A DNA stretch of 64,000 nucleotides from Mycobacteroides chelonae (GTDB lineage Bacteria > Actinomycetota > Actinomycetes > Mycobacteriales > Mycobacteriaceae), in assembly GCA_014204435.1 (NCBI GenBank), contig JACHLF010000007.1, forward strand, positions 62,001 through 126,000, read 5' to 3'. The position numbers were made by a program, and so were the translations under genes. The notes beneath the pieces are model-generated. The model was not told the origin of the DNA and searched no databases. It was given only the letters and a program-made list of their open reading frames with translations. Shown here piece by piece: positions 1 through 9,468 of this stretch. Numbering within the stretch: position 1 is the stretch's first letter; each line of letters begins with the position of its first letter.

Positions 1-1
1 G

Positions 2-334
2 GGCACGAGGGTGCCGCAGTGGGCGCGGGAGGGACTGGCCAGCGCCAGATCGTCGTTGCTGAGCTCGAACACGTTGGCCAACAAGGTGGAACAGGCGTGC
101 GTGGACCTCACCGAGGCCACCATCCTTGCCTCGCAGAAGGGGCAGACCTTCGATTCGACGGTGCTGCGCGGTGCCGAGAAGAAGCGAGCCGCCGAGGTTT
201 TCGTGACCGACCCGCCGATCCTTGCCCGCTGCGAAGGCAATCCGCCCGAGGGCCAGCGCGCCAAACTCACACTGCGTGAAGCGGATCCGGGTACCCGGGC
301 AGTGTTGTTTGGCTTCCCCGCCGACGGCAGCTGA
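2..334 (+). CDS. RNB-domain ribonuclease, C-terminal fragment
   Basis: The reading frame is open from the window edge to TGA at 332-334, so only about the last 110 residues are visible and the start lies outside. The segment (NTLANKVEQACVDLTEA, then TVLRGAEKKRAAEVFVTDPP) looks like the C-terminal part of actinobacterial RNB (RNase II-type) 3'-5' exoribonucleases; this rests on recalled family similarity, and the catalytic aspartates are not in view. Its stop codon abuts the convergent stop of the CYTH-CHAD gene in the hexamer TGATCA, which leaves no room for a terminator between them. The family call is moderate because the diagnostic domain core is missing. Confidence 0.6.
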   Translation, partial: GTRVPQWAREGLASARSSLLSSNTLANKVEQACVDLTEATILASQKGQTFDSTVLRGAEKKRAAEVFVTDPPILARCEGNPPEGQRAKLTLREADPGTRAVLFGFPADGS

Positions 335-1795
335 TCACTTCTTGTGACGCACGGCCTTTCGGAGGGCCTTAAGTGTCGACTCGACCTGGCGGCGTGCGGT
401 CTCGGCGGCATCGTGCTCACGCTGGTACAGCACCCCGTAGGTGAAGGTGTCCTCGCCGGAGCCGTGCGCCTCGGCGGCCTGGGTAGCCAGATAGACCCGA
501 CTGACCGTGCTGTCCTGATGTTCGCCCAGCAGCTCCTGAATGTCCTTGGCCGCCTGGGAAATCTTCTTGGCACCCTCCGCGCTGGCCACATAGCGCAGTC
601 GCTTGGCCGACTTGCGGATGCGGTGCAGGGCCTCGTCGCGATATTCGCCTTCGGCACGCGCGGCGGCCCGTGCCGCACGACGCACCTTGCGGTACGCGGC
701 ATCGAGCGTCCCGCCCTCTTCCGAGTGGTGGGTGTCCGATGCCGGCCCGGCGGTCGCGACCAGCTGATCGAGGGTGTTGAGCAGCCGGAAGTATCGGTGG
801 CTGCGCATCGCCGCCAGCGCCCGGTGTAGGCCGTTGTCGTACCGCTGCCTGGCGGCGTCCACCAGCCGCTCGTGCACCGGGCCGCGGATGAGCGCCTCGG
901 GCAGCTCGGCGAGTGCGGCGTCGTACCGCTGTGCGAGTACCTCGGCATCGCGCGCCACTCCGAGGATGTTGGCCAGCAGGCGTAGTTCGTCCAGCGGTTC
1001 GGGGTTGGTGTCCAGCCCGAAGCGCGCGGTGTTGGACTGCAAGAGGCTGCGGATGCGGCGGATGGTGACGCGCATCTGGTGCACCGAATCGTCGGTGTCT
1101 ACCCGGACCGCCCGGTCCCAGCCCTGCAGCTGCTCCAGTTGTTCCAGCAGTGCGCGCTGGATCGAGTCCTTGCCCTCGGGACGTTCACCTTCGGGCACGT
1201 CGAGAACGCGCGCCAGCTTGGAGCCGTGCCCGGCGGGTGCCGCCCCAGCGTCGAGCAGGCGGGCCGTGATCCGGTCGAACAGGGCGATGTCGGGGCCCCC
1301 GGAGTCACCCGGGTCCGATTCCGACAGCTCCAGCTCCCACTCTCGCCAGCTCTGATCGCCCGCGATGACGTGGTCATCGCAGAACTCTGCGAGCTGCCGG
1401 CCGTCCGCGCCGATCAGCCGTGACACCGTGCGGTGAGTGGTGATGCGTGCCACCGGAGCGAGCTCGTCCTCTCGCACGACTGCCAGCACCGTGTCCCGTA
1501 GCTCTTCGGGAACCGTGTCGTCGCTCTCGCCGAGGGGCAGACGCAGCTCGGTTCGGGTGTCCGGGCCTGCGGGCAGCTTCAGATGCCAGCCGGCGTCGCC
1601 CCCACCGGTGCGACGCCGCAAGGTGATGCGACGCTGGGCCAGCCGTTGATCCTGGGTGTCAAAGTACACGGCATCTAAAATTTGCTGAGGTTGCTGCTCT
1701 ACGTGTGCGACAGCGGAGATTCCATCGAATGAGGGATTGATCGTCGCGTCGATGACGTCGAATTTCCGCTCGACCTCGACGTGTTGAGATGGCAT
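335..1795 (-). CDS. CYTH and CHAD domain protein
   Basis: The 486-residue protein begins with a CYTH (triphosphate tunnel) domain, shown by the ExExK-type motif in VEVERKFDV near the N-terminus. A helical CHAD domain follows from about residue 220, with HQMRVTIRRIRSLL and later basic, histidine-containing helices. CYTH domains hydrolyse inorganic triphosphate or related substrates, and CHAD domains bind polyphosphate, so a role in polyphosphate or triphosphate metabolism is likely but inferred. It resembles Rv2226 in length, domain order and position next to panB. The start chosen is the ATG at 1795 because the CYTH motif begins just after it. A longer in-frame start at 1894 would add a non-conserved leader. 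Confidence 0.85.
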   Translation of the reverse strand: MPSQHVEVERKFDVIDATINPSFDGISAVAHVEQQPQQILDAVYFDTQDQRLAQRRITLRRRTGGGDAGWHLKLPAGPDTRTELRLPLGESDDTVPEELRDTVLAVVREDELAPVARITTHRTVSRLIGADGRQLAEFCDDHVIAGDQSWREWELELSESDPGDSGGPDIALFDRITARLLDAGAAPAGHGSKLARVLDVPEGERPEGKDSIQRALLEQLEQLQGWDRAVRVDTDDSVHQMRVTIRRIRSLLQSNTARFGLDTNPEPLDELRLLANILGVARDAEVLAQRYDAALAELPEALIRGPVHERLVDAARQRYDNGLHRALAAMRSHRYFRLLNTLDQLVATAGPASDTHHSEEGGTLDAAYRKVRRAARAAARAEGEYRDEALHRIRKSAKRLRYVASAEGAKKISQAAKDIQELLGEHQDSTVSRVYLATQAAEAHGSGEDTFTYGVLYQREHDAAETARRQVESTLKALRKAVRHKK

Positions 1796-1912
1796 GGGAT
1801 GTGTGCCCTGACGGTCGAAGGGACGGGATGCTCGGAGTGTGCGGGCTTGGGCGAGTACGCGACACGGTGCCACATTCAGGTAAACAATGGTCACGAGTCG
1901 CCACGGGGTAAT

Positions 1913-1927
1913 CTAAGATTCTCTTAG
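1913..1927. promoter_or_regulatory. Short dyad between divergent genes
   Basis: CTAAGA-TTC-TCTTAG is a perfect 6-bp inverted repeat around a 3-bp centre, in the 274-bp gap between the divergent CYTH-CHAD and acyl-AMP ligase genes. This gap must hold both promoters, so an operator is possible. A dyad this short can occur by chance, and I see no other clear signal in the gap. Confidence 0.2.
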
Positions 1928-2069
1928 GGTTCTCATAAGGTCGGGGTATCAGATTGGGACGCGACATTCGCTTCGCACCGCGTGTGGTGCTGGGTTGCGG
2001 TGTTGCCTGGTCGGTATTGTCCCGCCTTATGGGACGCCAGCCGTGTTCACAGCTAGACCGAGGTCACCC

Positions 2070-3872
2070 ATGAAGTTGAACGTTGAGGAGTACCTGGACG
2101 GCAAAGGTGCGATCACCTTGCCGGACGGCTATACCGTCAACTACTACCTCGAGCGTGTCATCAGCGAGTTGGGCGAGACCTTCGCCTACCGCTACCTGGA
2201 CTTCAACACCAACTCCGACGGCGAACCCAACGATCTCAACTGGACCCAGCTTGGCCAGCGCTCTCGCGCTGTCGCCGCGCGTCTCCAGCAAGTAACCAAA
2301 CCCGGTGACAGGGTGGCCATTCTGGCGCCCCAGGGCCTCGACTACGTGGTGGGTTTCTTCGCCGCCATCGAGGCCGGCAACATTGCGGTCCCATTGTTTG
2401 CTCCGGGGTTGCCCGGCCACTCCGAGCGGCTCGACGCGGTGCTCACCGACGCGGAGCCGACCGTGGTGCTGACCAACAACGCCGCGGCCGAGTCGGTCAA
2501 CCGCTTTGTCCGCGGGCTGCCCCGTGACCGCCGTCCTCGGGTGGTCGCCGTTGACAGCGTCCCCGACGCGGTGGCCGCCACCTACGTCAAGGTGACGCCG
2601 GACACCGACGACATCGCCTACCTGCAGTACACCTCGGGATCCACCCGAGTTCCCGCCGGTGTGGAGATCACCCACCGCGCGGTGATGACCAACGTCCTGC
2701 AGATGATCATTTCGGTCGGTTTGGACGACAGCATTCGCAGCGTCAGCTGGCTGCCGCTGTACCACGACATGGGTCTGCTGATGATCCTGTTCCCGCTGTG
2801 CGGTGGCCGGATCACCCTGATGTCCCCAGTGTCGTTCGTGCGTCGGCCCGGACGTTGGATCAAGGAACTCGCGGCCGAGGCACACCTGGGTCGAACCTTC
2901 GCCGCCGCACCGAATTTCGCGTTCGAGCTGGCCGCCGAGCGGGGCCTGCCGAAGGACAACGAGGAACTCGACCTCAGCAATGTCGCGGGCCTCATCAACG
3001 GATCCGAGCCGGTCAGCATCTCCTCGATACGCAAGTTCAATGATGCCTTCGGGCCGTATGGACTGCCGCCGACCACCATCAAGCCGTCCTACGGCATGGC
3101 CGAGGCGACGTTGTTCGTCTCCACCATTCCCTCGGACGCCGAGGCCTCGGTGGTGTACCTGGACCGCAGGGAGCTGGGCAACGGACGTGCCGTGCGGGTC
3201 GAAGCCGACGACGAGAACGCGGTCCCGCAGGTGTCCTGCGGGAAGATCTCACGCAGCCAGTGGGCCGTGATCGTCAACCCGAACGCCGAATCCGAGCTGG
3301 CCGACGGCGAGGTGGGCGAGATCTGGCTGCACGGCGACAACATCGGCCGCGGATACTGGGGCCGGCCGAAGGAGACCGACTTCTCCTTCCGTAACAAGCT
3401 GCAGGCCCGGCTCGACCACGGCAGCCATGCCCTCGGTACCGAGCCCGGCGCGACCTGGTTCCGCACCGGAGACCTGGGCGTCTATCTGGACGGCGAGCTG
3501 TACATCACCGGACGGGTCAAGGACCTGGTCATCATCGACGGTCGTAACCACTACCCGCAGGACATCGAGGCCACCGTGGAGGAGGCCTCGCCCGCGGTGC
3601 GACGCGGTTTCGTGGCAGCGTTCTCGGTGCCCGCAGACGGATCTGGGGAGCAACTGGTCATCGTCGCCGAGCGCGCCGCCGGTGCCGGTCGGGCCGCGCC
3701 GGAGCCGATCGTCGACGCCATTCGCGCCGCGGTCTCACGACGTCACAACCTGCCCATCGCCGATGTGCAGTTGGTCCAGGCGGGCGCGATTCCGCGCACC
3801 ACCAGCGGAAAGCTCGCACGCCGAGCCTGCCGCCAGGAATACCTGGACAACAAGCTCGGCGTGCGCGCCTGA
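2070..3872 (+). CDS. Fatty-acyl-AMP ligase (FadD32-like class)
   Basis: The 600-residue adenylate-forming enzyme carries the AMP-binding signature YLQYTSGSTRVPAGVEITH and the core motifs SWLPLYHDMGL, KPSYGMAEATLFV, FRTGDLGV and GRVKDLVIIDGRNHYPQDIE. These match the fatty-acyl-AMP ligases that load activated fatty acids onto polyketide synthases or acyl carriers, rather than classical acyl-CoA ligases; FadD32 is the closest I recall. The conserved C-terminal lysine is in TTSGKLARR. The start is the ATG at 2070, preceded by a GAGG-type ribosome binding site; an in-frame start at 1995 would add 25 unconserved residues. No polyketide synthase or acyl-carrier gene lies in the window, so its partner is unknown. 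Confidence 0.85.
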   Translation: MKLNVEEYLDGKGAITLPDGYTVNYYLERVISELGETFAYRYLDFNTNSDGEPNDLNWTQLGQRSRAVAARLQQVTKPGDRVAILAPQGLDYVVGFFAAIEAGNIAVPLFAPGLPGHSERLDAVLTDAEPTVVLTNNAAAESVNRFVRGLPRDRRPRVVAVDSVPDAVAATYVKVTPDTDDIAYLQYTSGSTRVPAGVEITHRAVMTNVLQMIISVGLDDSIRSVSWLPLYHDMGLLMILFPLCGGRITLMSPVSFVRRPGRWIKELAAEAHLGRTFAAAPNFAFELAAERGLPKDNEELDLSNVAGLINGSEPVSISSIRKFNDAFGPYGLPPTTIKPSYGMAEATLFVSTIPSDAEASVVYLDRRELGNGRAVRVEADDENAVPQVSCGKISRSQWAVIVNPNAESELADGEVGEIWLHGDNIGRGYWGRPKETDFSFRNKLQARLDHGSHALGTEPGATWFRTGDLGVYLDGELYITGRVKDLVIIDGRNHYPQDIEATVEEASPAVRRGFVAAFSVPADGSGEQLVIVAERAAGAGRAAPEPIVDAIRAAVSRRHNLPIADVQLVQAGAIPRTTSGKLARRACRQEYLDNKLGVRA

Positions 3873-3880
3873 CGCTTTGG

Positions 3881-4768
3881 TCAGTACGAGTGCTCGGGAG
3901 CGGGGAACGTCCCGCGAGCCACCTCGTCGGCGTACTGCTCGGCGGCCTTCCGTAGTTCCGCGCCGACCTGGCCGAACTGCTTGACGAACTTGGCGGTCTT
4001 GCCGCTGGTCATTCCGGCCATGTCCTGCCAGACCAGCACCTGGGCGTCGCATTCGCGACCCGCTCCGATGCCGACCGTGGGGATGGTGAGCTTGCCGGTG
4101 ATCTGCGTGGCCAGATCCGCTGGGACCATCTCCATCACCACGGCGACGGCTCCGGCCTCCTGCACCGCGATGGCGTCGTGGATGAGCTGCGCGGCGGCAT
4201 CGTCGCGGCCCTGAACCCGGTATCCGCCAAGGCCATTCACGCTCTGCGGGGTGAAGCCGATGTGCGCCACCACCGGAATCCCGGCGGCCGTCAGGGTAGC
4301 GATCTGCTCGGCGACGCGTTCTCCGCCTTCGAGTTTCACCGCGTGTGCGCCGGCTTCCTTCATGAAGCGGGTGGCACTGGCCAGGGCCTGCGCGGCCCCA
4401 CCTTCGTACGAACCGAAGGGCAGGTCGGCGACCACCAGGGCATCGGGGGCGCCACGAACCACACCGCGTACCAACGGGATCAGCTCGTCGATCGTGATCG
4501 GCACGGTGGTGTCGTACCCGTAGACCACATTCGCGGCCGAATCCCCGACCAGCAGAACGGGAATCCCGGCATCGTTGAACACCCGCGCGGTCGAGTAGTC
4601 GTACGCCGTGAGCATCGACCACTTGTGGCCCTCGGCCTTCCACTTCTGCAAGTGGTGCACGCGGGTCTGCGATGAGCGTTTTGCGCGAAGAGCATCAGGC
4701 TGCGTACGCGGCTCAGTCGATTTTTCGGAAGCAGCGCCATACACGGCAGATTCGGACATCTCGGACAT
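3881..4768 (-). CDS. panB: 3-methyl-2-oxobutanoate hydroxymethyltransferase
   Basis: This 295-residue enzyme makes ketopantoate from 2-oxoisovalerate using methylenetetrahydrofolate, the first committed step of pantothenate and CoA synthesis. Characteristic PanB segments are [36 protein letters not shown] and [16 protein letters not shown]; the Asp and Ser of GDSA belong to the metal and substrate site. The ATG at 4768 is chosen because GAGAAGG lies about 10 bases upstream. Another in-frame ATG follows two codons later. The stop faces the acyl-AMP ligase stop eight bases away, so the genes converge. The position beside the CYTH-CHAD gene matches the Rv2225-Rv2226 order. Confidence 0.96.
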   Translation of the reverse strand: MSEMSESAVYGAASEKSTEPRTQPDALRAKRSSQTRVHHLQKWKAEGHKWSMLTAYDYSTARVFNDAGIPVLLVGDSAANVVYGYDTTVPITIDELIPLVRGVVRGAPDALVVADLPFGSYEGGAAQALASATRFMKEAGAHAVKLEGGERVAEQIATLTAAGIPVVAHIGFTPQSVNGLGGYRVQGRDDAAAQLIHDAIAVQEAGAVAVVMEMVPADLATQITGKLTIPTVGIGAGRECDAQVLVWQDMAGMTSGKTAKFVKQFGQVGAELRKAAEQYADEVARGTFPAPEHSY

Positions 4769-4948
4769 GAAGAAGTCACCTTCTCGTTTTAAATTCCTCA
4801 AGGCCCATCCGGGTCCCTGGGTTTCTAACGATGTTCAGTCTGCCATCGCACAGCCGCCAGATGAATATCCGGGCGCGTGGACTTGGTCACATCGGCAGTC
4901 GCAGCATTCGGTCACGACGGCATGCCCGGCTCGCCTAGCATCGGCCGC

Positions 4949-6322
4949 ATGCAGCGGCTTTCCGGACTTGACGCCAGTTTTCTCTACCTGGAAACAACCA
5001 CTCAACCCATGCACGTGTGTGGGGTACTGGAATTAGACACCACCACCATTCCTGGTGGCTACTCGTTCGAGAAACTGCGGACAAAACTCGCCGAGCGGGT
5101 CGAGGGCATCCCGTCCTTCAGGGAAAAGCTCGCCGACAGCCGACTGAACCTGGATCACCCGGTGTGGGTCGATGACGAGGACTTCGACATCGACCGCCAC
5201 CTGCATCATGTCGGCCTGCCCGCACCCGGCGGCAAGGCCGAGATCTCCGACATGTGCGGACATATCGCGTCGCTGCCCCTGGACCGTGCCCGCCCGCTCT
5301 GGGAGATGTGGGTCATCGAGACCGGTGACAAGGACCGGCTGGTCGTCATGACCAAGATGCATCACGCCTCCGTCGACGGAGTGACCGGCGCCAACCTGAT
5401 GTCGGCGCTGTGCGGTCTGGAACCCGATGCCCAGGCACCCGAACCCGCACCCGGCGTCGGCGGCGCCAACAGCATCGAGATCGCGGTCACCGGAGCCCTC
5501 AAATGGGCGTCGCGACCGCTGAAATTCGCCAAACTACTGCCCTCGACCATCGGAGTGATCCCCGCCTGGCTGGAGCGCTCCAAACGGGGCGAGGCCATGA
5601 CCGCGCCCTTCTCTGCGCCGCGCACGTCGTTCAACTCCACGATCACCAGCCGCCGCAATGTCGGCTACGCCCAGTTGGACCTCGAGGATGTGCGCGCGGT
5701 CAAGAACCACTTCGGCGTCAAGGTCAACGACGTCGTGATGGCCATCTGCGCTGGTGCGCTGCGCAAGTACCTGGACGACCGCGGCGAGCTCCCGGACAAC
5801 TCGTTGGTGGCCATGGTTCCGGTGTCGGTGCACGACAAATCGGACCGGCCGGGCCGAAATCAGGTGTCCGGCATGTTCTCCCGCCTGGAGACCAATGTCG
5901 ATGATCCAGTACACCGGCTCGCCGCCATCGCCGAGGCCAACAACGTCGCCAAGGAACACACCGCAGTGCTGGGTGCCACCCTGCTGCAGGACTGGAGCCA
6001 GTTCGCGGCGCCCGCGGTGTTCGGCACCGCGATGCGGGTCTACTCGCGTATCCGGTTGGCCGACCGCCATCCGGTGATCCACAACCTGGTGGTCTCCAAT
6101 GTACCGGGACCGCAAGTGCCCCTGTACTTTTTGGGCGCCCAGGTCATCGGGATGTACCCGTTGGGCCCGATCTTCCACGGCGCCGCGCTCACCGTCACGG
6201 TGATGTCGCTGGACGGGAAGCTCAACGTCGGTCTGATCTCCTGCCCCGATCTGGTGCCCGATTTGTCCGCGCTGACGGACGACTTCGGCGTGGCGCTGCA
6301 GGAGCTGAAGGCCCGGATCTGA
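4949..6322 (+). CDS. WS/DGAT-type O-acyltransferase
   Basis: The 457-residue protein begins MQRLSGLDASFLYLE, typical of wax ester synthase/diacylglycerol acyltransferases, and carries the catalytic HHxxxDG motif in MHHASVDG. The later segments VNDVVMAICAGALRKYL and NLVVSNVPGPQVPLYFLG are also family hallmarks. These enzymes transfer acyl groups from acyl-CoA to diacylglycerol or fatty alcohols and build storage triacylglycerol. Mycobacteria carry many paralogues, so the exact substrate is not predictable. The start is the ATG at 4949; an in-frame GTG at 4877 would add 24 residues before the conserved N-terminus. The 180-bp gap to divergent panB probably holds both promoters. Confidence 0.88.
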   Translation: MQRLSGLDASFLYLETTTQPMHVCGVLELDTTTIPGGYSFEKLRTKLAERVEGIPSFREKLADSRLNLDHPVWVDDEDFDIDRHLHHVGLPAPGGKAEISDMCGHIASLPLDRARPLWEMWVIETGDKDRLVVMTKMHHASVDGVTGANLMSALCGLEPDAQAPEPAPGVGGANSIEIAVTGALKWASRPLKFAKLLPSTIGVIPAWLERSKRGEAMTAPFSAPRTSFNSTITSRRNVGYAQLDLEDVRAVKNHFGVKVNDVVMAICAGALRKYLDDRGELPDNSLVAMVPVSVHDKSDRPGRNQVSGMFSRLETNVDDPVHRLAAIAEANNVAKEHTAVLGATLLQDWSQFAAPAVFGTAMRVYSRIRLADRHPVIHNLVVSNVPGPQVPLYFLGAQVIGMYPLGPIFHGAALTVTVMSLDGKLNVGLISCPDLVPDLSALTDDFGVALQELKARI

Positions 6323-6336
6323 GTTCACATGGCAAC

Positions 6337-7875
6337 ATGGCTGACATGATGTTTCGTGGGCTTGGTCGCCCTGGGCTGTTGCCGCTATTGGCTCTTGCCT
6401 CGGTGGTAGCCGTCGTCTCTGGTTGTGTACGGTCCGTCGAAGGCCAGGCGATGGCGGCGCGGCCGTCGGAAACCGCCCTCAGTTGGGGGGATTGCGACGG
6501 TCTGACCCCCGAGAACGTCACGGTTCCGGCCAGCACGGTGTGCTCCGAGCTCGAGGTGCCCGTCGACTACACCAAGCCCGAGGGTGCCAAGGCGCGGCTG
6601 GCGATCATCAAGTATCCGGCCAAGGGCAACAAGATCGGCTCGCTGCTGATGAACCCCGGCGGCCCCGGCCAGTCGGGCATCGAGGCCGCAACCGCCATCG
6701 TCAAACAGGTGCCCAAGGAGATCCGCGATCGCTTCGACTTCATCGGATTCGATCCGCGCGGTGTCGGGTCGTCCACGCCGGCCATCGAGTGCAACAGCGA
6801 CCAGGACGTGGATCGCCTGCGCGCGCAGAACGACACCGACTACAGCCCCGAGGGCGTCGCGCGCATGGAGCAGGACTCCAAGGACTTCGTGAAGCGTTGC
6901 ATCGACAAGGTGGGTCTGGAGTTCCTCGCCAATGTCGGCACCGTCAACGTCGCCAAGGACATGGATCGGCTCCGCGCGGCACTCGGCGACGAGAAGCTGA
7001 CCTACCTGGGTTACTCGTACGGAACCCGGATCGGCACCACCTACGCCGAGGAGTTCCCGCAGAACGTGCGGGCCCTCATCCTCGACGGCGTGATCGACCC
7101 CAACGCGGATCCCACTCAGGCCGATATCGACCAAATCGCCGGATTCCAAAAGGCTTTCGACAACTACGCCGCCGACTGCGCGAAGACCCCGAGCTGCCCG
7201 CTGGGCACCGATCCGGCGCAGGCGACCGCACGTTATCGGGCGATGATCGATCCGTTGGTCGATCATCCGGCCAAGACCAAGGACGGTCGCGGGCTCTCGC
7301 ACAGCGACGCGATCATCGGCACCATCATGGTGATGTACTCGCCCACGTTGTGGGAGGCGTTCACCAAGGCGCTGCGCCAGCTCAGCGAGGGATCGGGCGA
7401 CATCCTGCAGCTGCTCGCCGACGCGTACATGAAGCGTGACGAGGACGGGCACTACAGCCGCGCCCAGGATGCGCAGACCGCCATCAACTGCGTCGACGAG
7501 CCACCGCAGACCGATCGCGCCAAGGCCGTCGAGAAGGACCGTCGCATCCGCGAGGTGGCACCGTTCCAGGACTACGGCCAGTTCACCGGCAATGCACCGC
7601 TCGGGGTGTGCGCGTTCTGGCCCGTACCGCCGACGAGCAAGCCGCATCCCCTCCACGTGCCCGGTCTGCCCAAACTACTGGTGGTCTCCACCACGTACGA
7701 CCCGGCGACCCCGTACCAGGCGGGTGTTGAGCTGGCTAAACAGCTCGGCGGAGGCCTGCTGACCTACGACGGGACTAAGCACACGATCGTGTTCGACGGG
7801 AACCAGTGCGTTGACCAGGCGGCCGAGGACTATCTCATCAAGGTCACGACTCCGGCCGAAGGGGCCCGCTGCTGA
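6337..7875 (+). CDS. caeA: CaeA-type lipoprotein serine hydrolase
   Basis: This 512-residue exported alpha/beta hydrolase resembles M. tuberculosis CaeA/Hip1 (Rv2224c) along its whole length. The N-terminus is a lipoprotein signal ending VVSGC, so the mature protein is probably anchored outside the cytoplasmic membrane. The nucleophile elbow is GYSYG (Ser about 227), the oxyanion-side motif is MNPGGPGQSG, and a late DPATPYQAG and KHTIVF supply the likely Asp and His. Known homologues are serine proteases or esterases of the cell envelope. An alternative ATG at 6346 would shorten the signal by three residues. It is followed by a paralogue 26 bp downstream. Confidence 0.92.
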   Translation: MADMMFRGLGRPGLLPLLALASVVAVVSGCVRSVEGQAMAARPSETALSWGDCDGLTPENVTVPASTVCSELEVPVDYTKPEGAKARLAIIKYPAKGNKIGSLLMNPGGPGQSGIEAATAIVKQVPKEIRDRFDFIGFDPRGVGSSTPAIECNSDQDVDRLRAQNDTDYSPEGVARMEQDSKDFVKRCIDKVGLEFLANVGTVNVAKDMDRLRAALGDEKLTYLGYSYGTRIGTTYAEEFPQNVRALILDGVIDPNADPTQADIDQIAGFQKAFDNYAADCAKTPSCPLGTDPAQATARYRAMIDPLVDHPAKTKDGRGLSHSDAIIGTIMVMYSPTLWEAFTKALRQLSEGSGDILQLLADAYMKRDEDGHYSRAQDAQTAINCVDEPPQTDRAKAVEKDRRIREVAPFQDYGQFTGNAPLGVCAFWPVPPTSKPHPLHVPGLPKLLVVSTTYDPATPYQAGVELAKQLGGGLLTYDGTKHTIVFDGNQCVDQAAEDYLIKVTTPAEGARC

Positions 7876-7901
7876 TCCCTTGTGGCACCCGACATGGCAC
7901 G

Positions 7902-9449
7902 ATGTGGCCCATGATGCGGATGCGCCGGGCGTTGCCGGTGATTCTTTTGATGTCCTCGGCTGTCTTCTCGGCGGGCCCCGTCATCTCGGCAGCGGCCGCG
8001 CCGCTGCCGGCGCCCAGCCCGGCCCTGCAGGCGTTCTACGACCAGAAGGTGACGTGGGGTAGCTGCACGGGTTTTGTTAGTGACACCAGCCGCATCCCGA
8101 CCGCGCAGTGCACCAAGGTGAAGGTGCCCGTCAGCTACGACAAGGTGATGGGTGCCGTGGCCGAGCTCGCGGTGCTGCGGGTACCCGCCGCCGGCAAGCG
8201 CGTCGGCGCTCTGCTGGTCAACCCGGGCGGACCGGGCGGATCGGGCGTTGACCTGGCGGCGGGTATGGGCGCCAAGCTCGGCGAGAGCGCGGTGGGACAG
8301 AGCTTCGACATCGTGGGATTCGACCCGCGCGGTGTCGGTGGCTCCACGCCGACCTTGCGGTGCCGTACCGACGCCGAGTTCGACGCCTTCCGTAAGGAAC
8401 CGCTGGCCGACTACAGCCAGGCCGGAGTCGCCCACATCGAAAACCTCTATCGCCAGTACGTCAACGAATGCGCAAACCGGATGGGCCTAGACTTCCTCGC
8501 CAACGCCGGAACTGCCTCGGCGGCAAGGGATATGGACATCGTCAGGGCAGTTGCCGGCGACAGCAAGCTGAACTATCTGGGCTACTCCTATGGCACCGAG
8601 CTGGGCACCCAGTACGCCGAATACTTTCCGCAGAACGTGCGCACCATGGTCTTGGACGGAGCCATCGATCCGACCATCGATCCGGTGGAGTCCAATGTCC
8701 GGCAGATGACCGGATTCCAGGTGGCGTTCAACGACTACGCCGCCGACTGTGCCAAGGATCCCAAGTGCCCGTTGGGAACTGACTCGTCGCAGGCCGTCAA
8801 GCGTTTCCACCAGCTGGTCGACCCGCTGGTGGCCAAGCCGGCCAAGACCAATGACCCGCGTGGCCTGAGCTACCAGGACGCCATCACCGGCACGATCCAG
8901 GCGATGTACACACCGCGTTACTGGAAGTACCTCACCTCGGGCCTGGCCGGTCTGGTCGACGGCAGCGGACCCGATGACCTGCTGTGGCTGGCCGACCAGT
9001 ACCAGGAGCGCGACGACCATGGCCGCTACGACAACCTGCAAGACGCCTTCAATTCGATTCGGTGCGTCGACGGCCCCACCCCGAAGGACTCCGCTCCCTG
9101 GGTGGCCGCCGACAAGCGGCTGCGCGAGCAGGCGCCGTTCTCAAGCTACGGCGAGTTCACCGGTTACGCGCCGCGTGACATGTGCGCCTTCTGGCCGGTG
9201 CCGCCGACGTCCACACCGCACACCCCGTCGACGCCCGGCCTGCCGCCTGTCGTGGTCATCTCCACTACCCATGACCCGGCGACTCCCTACGAGGCGGGAG
9301 TGGCTCTGGCGCAGCAGCTGGGCGGATCGCTCATCAGCTACGAGGGCACCCAACACACCGTTGCGTTCAACGGCGAGGCATGTGTCGACGAGTCGGTGAC
9401 GCGATACTTCGTCGACGGCACCGTGCCTCCTAAAGACGTCCGCTGCTGA
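7902..9449 (+). CDS. Secreted CaeA-paralogue serine hydrolase
   Basis: The 515-residue product is a tandem paralogue of the preceding gene and corresponds to Rv2223c by position and similarity. It has a cleavable-looking signal (AVFSAGPVISAAAAPLPAP) with no lipobox, so it should be secreted rather than lipid-anchored. Hydrolase motifs are VNPGGPGGSGVDLAAG, the GYSYG nucleophile elbow, HDPATPYEAG and the late histidine in TQHTVAF. ATG codons at 7902 and 7911 are both possible starts. It ends 19 bp before glnA2, so co-transcription of the two hydrolases with glnA2 and glnE is plausible. Its peptide or ester substrate cannot be read from the sequence. Confidence 0.9.
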   Translation: MWPMMRMRRALPVILLMSSAVFSAGPVISAAAAPLPAPSPALQAFYDQKVTWGSCTGFVSDTSRIPTAQCTKVKVPVSYDKVMGAVAELAVLRVPAAGKRVGALLVNPGGPGGSGVDLAAGMGAKLGESAVGQSFDIVGFDPRGVGGSTPTLRCRTDAEFDAFRKEPLADYSQAGVAHIENLYRQYVNECANRMGLDFLANAGTASAARDMDIVRAVAGDSKLNYLGYSYGTELGTQYAEYFPQNVRTMVLDGAIDPTIDPVESNVRQMTGFQVAFNDYAADCAKDPKCPLGTDSSQAVKRFHQLVDPLVAKPAKTNDPRGLSYQDAITGTIQAMYTPRYWKYLTSGLAGLVDGSGPDDLLWLADQYQERDDHGRYDNLQDAFNSIRCVDGPTPKDSAPWVAADKRLREQAPFSSYGEFTGYAPRDMCAFWPVPPTSTPHTPSTPGLPPVVVISTTHDPATPYEAGVALAQQLGGSLISYEGTQHTVAFNGEACVDESVTRYFVDGTVPPKDVRC

Positions 9450-9468
9450 CCTGCGGCATACTCTCCCC

